DNA of 64,000 nt from contig JAJKFH010002269.1 in NCBI GenBank assembly GCA_023333565.1, positions 124,001 through 188,000 of the forward strand. The letters are read 5' to 3'. The notes beneath the pieces were generated by a model. It had not been told where the DNA came from and made no database searches. It saw only the letters and a list, made by a program, of their open reading frames with translations. This document shows positions 37,490 through 48,739 of the stretch, piece after piece; position 1 is the first letter of the stretch, and the number at the start of each line of letters is the position of its first letter. The translations under genes were made by a program, and so were the position numbers. The DNA comes from Puffinus mauretanicus (taxonomy: Eukaryota > Chordata > Aves > Procellariiformes > Procellariidae).

Positions 37490-38290
37490 GGATGGTACAT
37501 GTGTGGTCCAAGACGCTGTGGGAAGCCGCCCTTCCCCGTGCACGGCTGCACGGTTGGTCTTATCACTCCTAAGGGCCGCAAGCGCATCCCCCTGCCAAGG
37601 CTTTGCCTGTGGGGGCTCAGGGCCAGCTCAGAGGCAGTGCAGCCGAGGGCGGCCCCACCCTGCTGAGGCCACGGGGAAAGGCTCCCTGACAGAGTGGTCG
37701 TGAGGCCGACCCCTGCCTGTGGGAGCTGCTTTTGGCTGAGGGCTTGGTCCCTGCCTGGGCTACAGCTCCGCCATGGCACAGAGCTGCTCTGCCTGGCCAT
37801 GGGCCCTGCTGAGCTCTTGGCCCACCCGCGGACCGACATCCTGGCCCAGCCTCTGCCTGCCCCCATCCCCAGGGAGGTGTGCCCGATGCTGGGGCTGCCC
37901 TGGCTGCCCCCCGGCCTGCCCTGCTCCCTGGCGGAGGGTGGCCAGGCAGGGCCTCGCAGCCAGGGCCCGGCCCACCACCAAAGGCCCAAGGTGGTGGGTC
38001 AGGCCCTGGCTGCCCGGCCCTGCCTGGCCGCCCCCGGGGAGCCCCTGCCACTACCGGCCCCTGTGGTGCCCCAACAACCTAAACCAATAGCTGGATATAT
38101 ATTATAGCAAGTGCTGAGAAAGCCATGCTTCACTGAGATCCACCTGGGAAACCGGACACATTTCCAAATCCAGCGGAAGGCAGAGGAAGACTGACCTGTC
38201 TGTAGGCTGGCGGGCCGCAGGACCTGGTCTCGCGGCATTATTCAGGCAGTGAGGAGCGAGGGCTTCATCTCACGCTGGATGGGACAGTGT
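37490..38290. repeat. GC-rich island with large foldback, origin unknown
   Basis: About 0.8 kb of strongly GC-rich sequence sits abruptly in AT-rich intron. Several frames stay open on both strands at once (171, 144, 137 and 105 codons), which is what GC-rich DNA with few stop codons gives, and the translations are low-complexity in Pro, Gly, Ala, Leu and Arg. Related phrases recur within it (GCCTGTGGGGGCT near 37607 and GCCTGTGGGAGCT near 37718), so it may be an old repeat. A 39-nt inverted repeat lies at 37941-38028. It could be a transposon fragment, a transposed GC-rich segment or a regulatory CpG-containing island. I cannot name it. Confidence 0.6.
37941..38028. repeat. Foldback: 39-nt inverted arms, 10-nt loop
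   Basis: The left arm at 37941-37979 begins GCCAGGCAGGGCC and ends CCCACCACC. The right arm at 37990-38028 is its reverse complement at 35 of 39 positions. The 10-nt loop 37980-37989 reads AAAGGCCCAA. Weaker complementarity continues outward (GCTCCC-type blocks on either side). Transcribed RNA from either strand could form a very stable GC-rich hairpin. Confidence 0.9.
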
Positions 38291-40772
38291 TTTTAAGGAT
38301 CTTTTGAACTGCCCAGTCCAGTAAATAAGGTCATGGGTTGATTACTACAAAATGCAGTTGTGGGCTTTCTTGCAGAAGAGTTTTTACTGCTCGAGACTGT
38401 TATGGATATTAAGTCCTTCCCCAGCCTGTGGCGGGGTATGATGTACCGACAGGAAATCTGGAAAATGCAAACGTGGTGCTAATCTTCCTGGTCGTAAACC
38501 TTGATGCTTTAAAAAAAGGGGCATTTTCACTGCTCTGTGGGAGCATGTAATTTTGAAAGAAAGAAGTTGATTCCAGTTTTCAGTTGTTTCAGTTCTACAA
38601 CATCTGAATCGACTGTTATCAAGTTAGTTAAAGTAAGGGGAGTCCAAAGCAAACTTAGGAGCAACTTTTAGGTATGTCTGACACTTGTTGCTCTGTGTGT
38701 GGGAAGACATTTCTCATGAAAATAGGATTTTTATAGCTTGCTGAGAACTCATCAATCAAATTAAAATAGAGAAGACTCTGTTGTCATTTACAGTGAATGG
38801 CAACCATCAGTAGCTGTGGAAGAGGTGTTTTAATCTTTCTGAAACACATAATTTGCTATGCTTTTCCACCTCATACATTTTTTTAAATTGCTTACTGAAA
38901 CCCACTTATGCACTATGAGACTGACATCTTTCATATTGGTTATATTCTGTCAATTATGCCAAATTTTAAGTTCTCTTACCCCTCTGATATCTGATCACTT
39001 TATAAAAAGGGCAGTCCAATAAGGCCTGCTCTATTCTATCACTGTGCAGAAACAAGGAACTATAATATTATTTTAATTAATTTATATTTTAGTAAAAGTA
39101 TATAGAAAAGAACAAGAGAAAAGAATGTAACAGAAGATGCACGTTGTATATTACAAAAGGCAGAATATGATCACAAAGTCAAGATTAGGATATTACAGAA
39201 TTAGGACAATGAAGCTATGATGACAACCTCTGAATGTGAGTACTATCTGATTAAGTAATCTAGTGTCTTTTCTTTCTTCACATGATCCTTGTTTTATTCA
39301 GTCATGAATACACTGTGAGAAAAGAGAGGGGATTCACTTTGGGTCATGTTCAAACTGACAGCGACACTATGCAGGAGGAGCTGCTAGAAGTACCCATTGG
39401 AGGAAGACCAGCCACGACAGATTATAAATTATGGAACATGCTGCTTGGTTGAAACCACAAGCATAAAAGACATCATGTATCAAGAAAGCAAGGTTCTAGT
39501 TTGGTTCGGTTCCTACAGATGGTAAAAAGGGGAAAACACACACCCCTAGGAAACTTAGTGACAGAATGACCCAACTTTTGGGGGACAATAGACTGCTTTT
39601 CCTTTTTGTTTGTGGTAAATATGATCGATTATATTTCTGTGTGCTTTGGCATGCACTTAAATGCATCTGTGTTTGTATGCTCCAGTCAATCTCTTCTCTT
39701 GCCAGTATCTTCTGCTCTCTAATATTTCTGTTCTTTGAGGTGGAGAACAGGTAAGAGCATTACTCAAACCCTTGACTTTGGGGAGGAACAAGGGCGAGTA
39801 TAAGGCTGCTTCCTCAAATATAACTACATAATGAAGACAGGTAAATGAAATTAATTGTTCTTTCTCTTTGTCAGAATTCTTTTTTTTCCCCAGTGACTTA
39901 TTTTCTGTCATTCCCATATTTCAATATTCTATTGAGGTTGTTTATTAAAATGATTAGAAGAAATTACAAAAGAGATAATTGGTATATATCAAACAGTATT
40001 TTCAGTTCACATCAATGCAGTTTTTCTCTGTATAAAACATTAGTTGCAATACAATCACTTGAGTAATGATTCAGGTCACATACCATGTTTTTAAAGAATC
40101 TGGTTTATCCAAAAAATTCACACAGACAAGGAGAACAGTCAATGATATTAATTTTATCACTGCCTGTCATACTAGATACAATTCAATAGCTCATCAAAGA
40201 GCTGGGATCTGTACTACACAGCACAGGTGAATACTGCACTTCTTAAGGTGCTGTCAGCTACTTCTCAAAGACTTTTAAGTTGGCAACTAAAGACTTCTGA
40301 TAACAACAAAGAGAAACACCTTGTTTGCCACTGAGGTGACTGAAATAGCTTTTGCAGTGTGAAAACAAACTATCTTATTAAACTTAGCTTTTTGCATACA
40401 GAGCAGTAATTATTGAGTGACTTAAGCTGCTTTTTGTATTGCTGCTGCAGACTATCATTGCCTAGTAATAAAAGGACTTTCAAAGATTTGAGAGGAAGAC
40501 TGTCTGTCCATATTCTGGCTTCCCCTTAATTTACAAGCAAGACAGAGACACGTGACAGTATAGGAATAATACACGTAACTGGTGCTCTTCTCTTTGTTAA
40601 TCACAAGCAGAATGATACTTTCACAGGTTCCCTACCCATTGTATTTGTCACCTTATTTATAGATTTTTCCTGTAGGTGTATATATTGTTAACCTCTTCTT
40701 TAAAAAATCTTGACTAAGGACTCATTTTTGTATCTTCAAAAAAATAAAAAAGAGTATCCTAAACACTTTCAT
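38291..40772 (-). other. EPHA5: EPHA5 intron 3 (part): no gene seen
   Basis: AT-rich intron with no recognisable exon or young repeat. Frames at 39566-39754 plus and 39657-39917 minus overlap and lack any family signature. Confidence 0.6.
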
Positions 40773-41105
40773 ATAGAATCATAGAATCATAGAATAGTTT
40801 GAGTTGGAAGAGACCTTTAAAGGTCATCTAGTCCAACCCCCTGCCATGGGCAGGGACATCTTCAACTAGATCAGGGTGCTCAGAGCCCCGTCCAGCCTGA
40901 CCTTGAATGTTTCCAGGGATGGGGCATCTACCACCCCTCTGGGCAACCTGTTCAGTGTTTCACCACCCTCATTGTAAAAAACTTCTTCCTTGTATCTAGT
41001 CTAAATCTACCCTCTTTTAGTTTAAAACCATTCCCTCTTGTCCTGTCGCAACAGGCCCTGCTAAAAAGTTTGCTGCTGTCTTTCTTATAGCCCCCTTTAA
41101 AGGGC
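40773..41105 (-). mobile_element. CR1 LINE 3' fragment, minus orientation
   Basis: The plus strand begins with three near-copies of ATAGAATC, then AGTTGGAAGAGACCTTTAAA and GGTCATCTAGTCCAACCCCC. This is the reverse complement of a CR1 3' end with its (GATTCTAT)n tail. Farther in are CAGGGACATC, ACTTCTTCCTTGTATCTAGT and CCATTCCCTCTTGTCCTGTC, all familiar from the end of CR1 ORF2. Similarity fades after about 41105. Its 3' region differs from the other two CR1 copies, so it belongs to another CR1 subfamily. It has no open frame of note and lies in the same orientation as EPHA5. Confidence 0.92.
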
Positions 41106-43852
41106 TTTAAAGACTAGAATTTAAGAATATGATCTTAAATGCCTAGGTACTACTCGAAAAAAGAGATGGAAAAGGTTTCCAATACTGATAAAACTTTGTT
41201 TCTCACTTAATTCTTAGAACTAGCCGAATTATTTCTTCTGAAACTAATATAGTAAATGAAATTTACTACTACAACAGGTAGATGGCAGGTAAGAATGTTT
41301 CAGCTTGAATGAATACAAAATTGGCAAAATTAGAAGCAGCTGAAAAGAGGCTCATTTGATTGGAAATGTCAAGCATTGAAACTACAGATCAAGACCATAT
41401 CCATACAAATAAGAGCTATTCATAATACAGGCTACACTGCTTTACAGAGGCTCTGCAACCTTTTAAAATTACCCCTTAAACACATTTTATAAACTGTGCT
41501 GATGAGTCAATAGAGTTAATTTTTTAGAGAAAGTTGCTATATTGCAACTTGCTGCAACTTATTTTATGTGTTTAGCTCACATATACCTTCCCAAAGGGGG
41601 ACCCAGATATGACTGTACTGTTTCATTTTGTTAGGTCTTTTTATGTATGCCTGTACAAGCTCCAACAGTGAAAAACAAACAGGCTAAAATCAAAACAAAA
41701 GCAGCTTTCATGCCACCTAGATAGGTCTGGAAGAAATTAGTGATTATCCTCTGACTAGTGAAGATGTGTCAGTGATTTGAGAGAAACATATTTGTTTCTG
41801 GCATCTGAGTCAATAAAAAGGCTGCCTAGGTAAAAAATGGAAGCTATTAGAATGGGAAGACTCAAGTTTTTAACTGCACAGAGTCTGCATTACCACATTA
41901 CTGCAGCGCTGCATTACTGGCATTATCACAAGGAACCAGTATTAAAAAACCCACACATGACCTTTGCAAACTTTGGCTCAAAATTTTCAAGCAGGACCAC
42001 CAAAGCTGTTTCACTATTTATAGTGGCAATGATCTCCGATTCCTCCATGCAATGAAAACCTATGTGTCTAAATGTACTGTAAATGTACTGTACGTGGCCA
42101 TAAAGACCTCTTATTAATTGGTAAAGGTAGAATACAGCCCCTAGTTTCCACAGCTGTTGCTGATCTCTGTCAGCAGTTTCTGGCAGGGACACTGATGCTG
42201 GAAGGTCCTCACCTGGCACACTGTCTTGAAGTTGTCTCCACAATGTGCAAAGCACCAATAATACAGAGGCAGGCTGTTATTAGCCACAGAATAAAAATAC
42301 AGTACGGTTATATTTGTGGAATTGGGAAGGACAAAAAGTCAAGATGTCTCACAGAAAAGGCAAGTGACAAAAATGACTGGAAGACTGGGGTACTTTATTA
42401 GTGATGGAAGAAGAGAGACAGAAACAACAGGATGCACCTCCCTGAAGAGGCAAGCAACTATTTTTCGCTGCTTTGTGCTGCTCACTCTGTTGTGGGGATC
42501 CCTGAAATCTAATAAATTGTTTGAGGTGGGAACTACACATAGTCTAATGCACTGCTCCATACCCAAATTAGTTTTTATTTCTGCTGATATTTTATGGATA
42601 GACTCCATAGAAAATCCACAATTAGACAGACTTCATAAATCTGTAAAGGAGACGGTATGAATACTATTTTCTACACTGCATAATTTTTAAAGGAACATCA
42701 CTGTGTTTTAGGAAGATAGTGAACAAAAGAAATTAGTCAGGCTAATTAAGGCACACAATAGAAATGGTAATCAAGGAACGTGATAGCAGTGAAAAAGAAG
42801 GGAAGTTATTTCCTGCAGTATACTAGTGCATACTCCTGGCATCAGGAAAGTCTGCAGGAAAAGAATGAAAGGAAAAGATCATTGCATCTCCAAGCAGCCA
42901 TCGCCAGCATCTCCCGTAACCACCTTTTACTAGAAAAGCAGGAGAAATGTAACCCTGAGAACACTTCAGGGCAATGCAGCACTGGAGTAAATGGCAGAAG
43001 TTACTCGCTGAGTCCCCAAATCTGTTCACGGCAGCTGTAAAAACTCTTCATTTTAAAGTATAATCTTAATAATGCATTTTATTACTTTTTAATCATTGTT
43101 CCATTATTGCAAAGCTTTATTTTTACAAAAAGACATTCTTCATTCCTTCAGTCCTGTCCAGTAAAAAGCTGGTATCTGAGTGACCTGCAACAACGTCAAT
43201 GCCAAGGAGCATTCTGCAACTATGCAAAATCCTGAAAACTGAAATACTGGATAATCAGCTGTAATAGTCAACACCCCAGCATCTTCACTGCAGGGTATCT
43301 CTGGGGTAGAAGAAGTATTCCTCTACTCAGCTGCCCTGGCTTATTTGGGAACTCGTAACACAAAGGACCAGAAAGGAGGAGCATACTTCAGTAGCCAGCA
43401 CTAGTCAGGAAAGCTCACTGGCACATATCAGAATAGTGGAAAGAATGCTTGAATCTCTAGGTGAACTTTAATAACTTCTATTCAACATGTTTAGTTCACT
43501 GTAGATGCACAAGCCAAGGCCAAATGGAAGAATTTGTGCACTCTAAAGCAAGTGGAGCATGTCTACTCCTATGTGATGCATGTTGCAGTGGCACATCCCT
43601 CCTTGCATTCTTGAAGAGGACAGATTCTTCTGTAGGTTTCTTTACCACTTCGAAAAATAAAAGGAGGAAAGTGTTGCTGCTGTAGTCCTCAGACTACATG
43701 GAAATGAAGAAAATCTGTTAGACCAAGGACACCACAGCATAATACACATAGGGAGTAGTTTATTTAACATTGCTGGGAGCTGTTCAGCATATAAAAATTG
43801 CTTTTCATAAAGGAAAGTTGAATTAGTGGTTAGGCTACAGTTGTAGCTGGAA

Positions 43853-43862
43853 GGGGGGGGGG
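43853..43862. repeat. G10 homopolymer
   Basis: Ten consecutive G residues after GCTGGAA. A length-variable site. Confidence 0.85.
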
Positions 43863-44683
43863 ATAAGGCAGGAGTGTGATAAGTGTCTCAACACTGCAGT
43901 GAACACTACAAAAGAGAAGTCTGAAAAACAGCAGTAAGAAATATTATTTCTTATAACTGCGGAAGGAACCTGTGTTTGCTGGATTTTTTCCATATTATTT
44001 CAAGAGGAATTAGTCCAACTTGGAAGGCCATGAAGGCTTCTGTTTCACAGAAATGTTTACACTCTTATGTATAGTTGAGGACTCTACCTTATCAGAAGAC
44101 ACTGCAAATGGGCATTAGACTGTATCAAATATTTCTTTCTGCAAGAGGAAAAAATGGTCTGCAGATATCAGATCCATTTTGTGGCTAATTCCTTTTGCAC
44201 ATTATCTATCTCTATATCATAAAAGTGAAAGCAGTATTTCTGTAAGGCAGTGCTCATTTGTGTATCTTTCATGATCACAAGGAATGCAAACCCACAGCAG
44301 ACGATTGCTCTGCAATGCTGCTGCTAGCATAGGGGCTGAATAAATGGTCAAGCCCATTTAAGCCGTGGCCTCCTCTTTTCCTTCTTTTTTCCCTTCTGTT
44401 GTCACAATAATTGTAAAAAGATGGATCTCCCAATTCAGAGTTGCATGGCTAGCTTTGTTGTCTTGTTCAAGTTGTCTTGTTATATTGCTTGTAAGGTTTT
44501 TTCCAGTATCGTAAATACGTTCAGATAGTGGCCAATGTGGTGTTGGTTTCCAAAAAGATTTTTCTCTATTGGAATGTTAAAAAAGAGCTCTCTGAGAGTG
44601 GTGATAACAGTTATAAAATCATTGTCTCTTGATCTAAGCATAATAACTAAATGCTAGAAAAATACCTCCGGTTATTAGGATTA

Positions 44684-44755
44684 AAAGTGCTTCCTACCAG
44701 ATATATGTACAAAATTTAAAGTGCTTTCTTACTAGATATATGTACAAAAATTTTT
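44684..44755. repeat. Imperfect tandem duplication, about 35 bp
   Basis: AAAGTGCTTCCTACCAGATA followed by TATGTACAAAATTT (44684-44717) is repeated as AAAGTGCTTTCTTACTAGAT then ATATGTACAAAAATTTTT (44718-44755). A few substitutions and small insertions separate the copies, so it is older than the exact 33-bp duplication near 9.7 kb. Confidence 0.85.
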
Positions 44756-47394
44756 GATATATAGAGAGCAGTTTGTCAATCTTATGATATCCTTTATCAA
44801 ATGCTACCATATACATGTGATTCTTCCTCTCTGTCCCTTCTACTGATACTACAAACTGATACTTCTCTCTTATCCTTCTCCCCATTTTTTCTTCTGTCTT
44901 CCTCCCCCTAGTATGAAAACCTTTCTGTTTTCAACTCTGTATGTATGTTAGGCAGTTCATCATGGATTTCTCTATTCCGTGTGCAAGAACAGGCCATTTG
45001 AATCTGCAGATGCACTTTTCTCTGTCTGTAACAAATGAATCTGCTAGCCTGGGTTAATTAATTCTATGATAGCAATTATTTCATTTGTTTTGCGGGTGCT
45101 TTTTTTGGAAGCAATTTTTCTGAAGCTGTAAGGTTTCAACTTTTGACAAGTACCAAAACTTCCAGCCTGCTAGTTGTTGCTATGACATTTGTTGGCTGGC
45201 ATTATGTCAGACTGATTTTCTGTGCAAGAATAGTAAGTTACCAGCACACTTCTCAAATAATTAATGGCACTTGGCTTCATGCCTCAGAACACACTGAAGG
45301 TGTACACTGAAAGCCTACTAAAGCTCTCCCTGACATGACTTATTACTTTATTACAAAACTGTGGAACAGCTTTCAGAGAAGGCATACCTTGAAGGAATGT
45401 AATATTCTTACAGGCAGTTATTAACAATAAAAATCTGAAGAATAGTGCAGTCGCTATTTATAAGGATACCATTTCTTGTTATGGCCTTATTATAAGACTG
45501 TAGTTTTTAATGATTTAAGATCTCAATGCTCATTTTTTGGGTTCACAACTTTCACAAGAGCAATTTCTTTTATAATAGATCAGCTAAAGCTATGCAATTC
45601 TTTTTTTTTTCTTCTCTGTGTAACTGTCTCTTTTACACTATTATAATTAGCAAGAAATCATAGCAATGAGAATACAATCTAACCCACTTTAAGAAATACT
45701 TTATAACATCGAATTTTTAAAAGGAGATACTTAAAAATATGCTTACATTTTTAATTATGGTTACCAAGATTGCACATTTAAGTATGGATTTGTATGTTCA
45801 ATTTATTTATGCCCCTGCTTTATTTGCATGTACAAGTCAGGAGTTTGTGCACATAAGCAAAATTACTGTAATCACAGGGAATATATAAATGCCCAGAAAA
45901 CAGATAGGTAATTGTATAGGTGTGCAATTTCTAATGCAAAAAATGCTGAAATGTTCTTATAAAATCAGGCATTTGGTCTTTAGAACAGAATCCTTTTTGA
46001 CCTGTTTGTAGAAAAACTCACAAGCTTGATTTTCAAACACCAAACATGTTTAGTGACTCCCAAATATTTCAGCTCTGATTTACCATATTTAGTAACACTG
46101 AAAATGAAGCGCTCGTGCTTCTGTGGGAACCAAATACTATATTCTTTTGTATTATCTCTGAGTGCTTCCAAGCAGGAAAATAATCTTCTTGGTTATTAAA
46201 AATTATTTCAAACACCTTTGTATCTTTTACATTACTGTACTAAATATTACGTAATTTTATGCTATTCTATCATTTTTGTAAGACGTGGAGTAACACAATG
46301 TGGTACTTCTGAATAAAGTCACATTTCATGTCAGCAACATACACAATATTCAAATACTGATCACCAATCTGGCTGTTAATGTATCACATAAAATGATTTT
46401 AATAAAGCTCACCAACTTGCAGTCCATACATTATACTATGGAATTTCTCCATCCATTTAAATGTCCAGTTTACGTCCCTATCTATTAGAAGCAGATGATA
46501 TTTTAGACTAAAAGAACTGTAGGTTCTGTTTTCTTTCTTTTTTTTTTTTTATTTACTTCACAAGTGGTGTCTGCCTATAAAATACAGGCACTTTTAATGA
46601 TAGATTCTGCTCTCAGAAACTTCACTGGCCATACTACCATTGATTTCCACACAAAAGGTCTTTATTTTTGTGTTATCAAATATTCCTGTCAATCTTTCAT
46701 AAAACTGTTCCTTAATTACAACTAATGATCAGAGTAAGAGCAACTACATTCATCTACTGCCCACCTCAATAACAATTAGTTTTCCTGTGGCTTAGTTCCA
46801 GCCAATTTTGCCATGGAAGCAACACACAAAATTCTGTAATTAGTCCACTCAGGCTTTCCTTTTCCTTTCCGTTTTCCCAGCATACACGTAGAACCACTTG
46901 CAGTACTTAGCCCCAAATTATAATAATTATTGAATTGTATTTACATATGTACAGACACATTTACGACTACCCCCACTGAATATACTGCATGTTGCTTTTG
47001 CTACAGCAGGAATACTGTGTATAGAATAGTGAAAAGCAATGTTTAGGTGAAGCCTCGGATTTTTGTAAGAACTGCAACCTTGTCCTACCAATGAATGACA
47101 GGTAAGCAAACAATATTAAACCGTTTTGTTAGAAACAGTCAATTTAAAAAAAAAATACATGCTTTAAAGTTTTATGTTTGCATAAAGCGTAGACTAAAAC
47201 TTACAAATTATTAGTATTATATGCAATGGCAGGGAGTAGTGTAGATAGTGTAGACAGATGAATAGTAACAGTAACAATAGAAGAAATAACAAAATAGAAA
47301 CTTTTGTTCAGTAAGTCTTTGTCAGCTCAGTCACATATTTGAATGATCTGTACAGGGGGTGCCTGCATTTCTGTTTTGTTATTCTTGTTTTTAT

Positions 47395-47414
47395 GTATAT
47401 ATATATATATATAT
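47395..47414. repeat. (TA)n dinucleotide microsatellite
   Basis: About ten alternating TA units, bordered on each side by GTAT. Confidence 0.85.
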
Positions 47415-48704
47415 GTATGCAAAATGCAATGGAGAGAAGTCAGCAGACAAATTGCCTAGTAGTCTTGATATCAACATTCTTGTAATTATTTTATTTCATA
47501 ACCAAACATTGCCAACTTCTCCAAACCCATCACCACTGCTGCATTTGGATTCATATGAATTTCAATATATAGCCAATGCCTTGGTAATCCAAGGGAAAGC
47601 TCTGAATATTGTCTCAAAAAGTCCTCTGTTGGCCTTATAAGACAGGAATAACTAAATCCTTTGGTGATGCAAATCCAACCCCATTTTAATAAAACAGAAA
47701 TCATGAAGGTGCCCTTTAGCAGAACAGGGTTTCTAATTTGTGTTTCACCAAAGTAGTTATGTAGGATATATCTTCAATCCTTGTGTCTAGAATATTTCAC
47801 GATTGATGACAAGTATCAGAGTTAAGTATTTCTACTGAACATACTAAGATATTTCACAGGAATCTCACAGGGATGAACCATGAATTTAATATGAATTCTC
47901 AAATAACCAGGTTGATGTGAAAAATGCTCCCTCCAATAAGACTTCTGGTATGGATAGAGAAATTTGAGCATAAGAACAAAGGTAAGTATTACTATAAAAA
48001 CATACTCATTCTGCATACAATCTGAATGTTTCCCGGGTTTGCTGAAGAAGTACCAGAGTAGCTTATTTCTAGTTTTCAGCTATATTGGATGCACACTACA
48101 GTGTTAAGTGCTTTTCAAAGGAAATAAAAATCATTATCCCCATCCTCAAAAAATCCCAACCAAAACCTTAAGCTTAAAGAAGTCAATGTGACTTTGTTCG
48201 AGGTCTTCTAGCAACCTTGTAGCAGAAACAGGGTCACTCAGCTAATTATCCTGACTAGAGGTGCAAGGCCCTCACGAGTCACAGGCCAGGTAGGGCTGTA
48301 GCTACTTAAATGGAGAGCCAAACACCGCAGAACAGTAACCAGCACCAACAGGTCAGCCTACAACTGGATTTACTCTTTTCTTTTTTTTCCAGTTTGACAC
48401 TTCCCCACAGCTGCAAACATACAGTCAGACAGATATTTGGCATAAAATTGACCTTTTAACTACAGATTGTTTAGCTTGAAGGTTCTTCTTTAAGTTACTG
48501 GCATCAGTCAAGTAGGATTGTGTAGCTATGGTATCCTGATTTTTTTGAATATGTAAATTCACATGACAGTCAATTTTAATTCTGAAAACAAAATGTTTAA
48601 ATTTTGTAACATGCATATGTATTATTGGTAGCATTTCAGGGCAATCATACATTTAAAAAAAACTGGCAACAAATTTTATATATCTAGAATATATGTATTC
48701 TCCT

Positions 48705-48739
48705 TCTCTATAATTTTAAACTCTCTCTATAATTTTAAA
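48705..48739. repeat. 16-bp near-tandem repeat
   Basis: TCTCTATAATTTTAAA occurs at 48705-48720 and again at 48724-48739, separated by CTC. Confidence 0.85.

Noticed and set aside
37474..38107. Open frames of 171, 144, 137 and 105 codons on both strands
   Set aside because: They overlap in several frames inside the GC-rich island, are low-complexity in Pro/Gly/Ala/Arg, and mirror one another because of the inverted repeat. Stop codons are rare in GC-rich DNA, so length is not evidence of coding.
41926..42660. Overlapping 89-114-codon frames on both strands
   Set aside because: No domain, no codon pattern or splice context; they overlap each other in opposite directions in ordinary intron.
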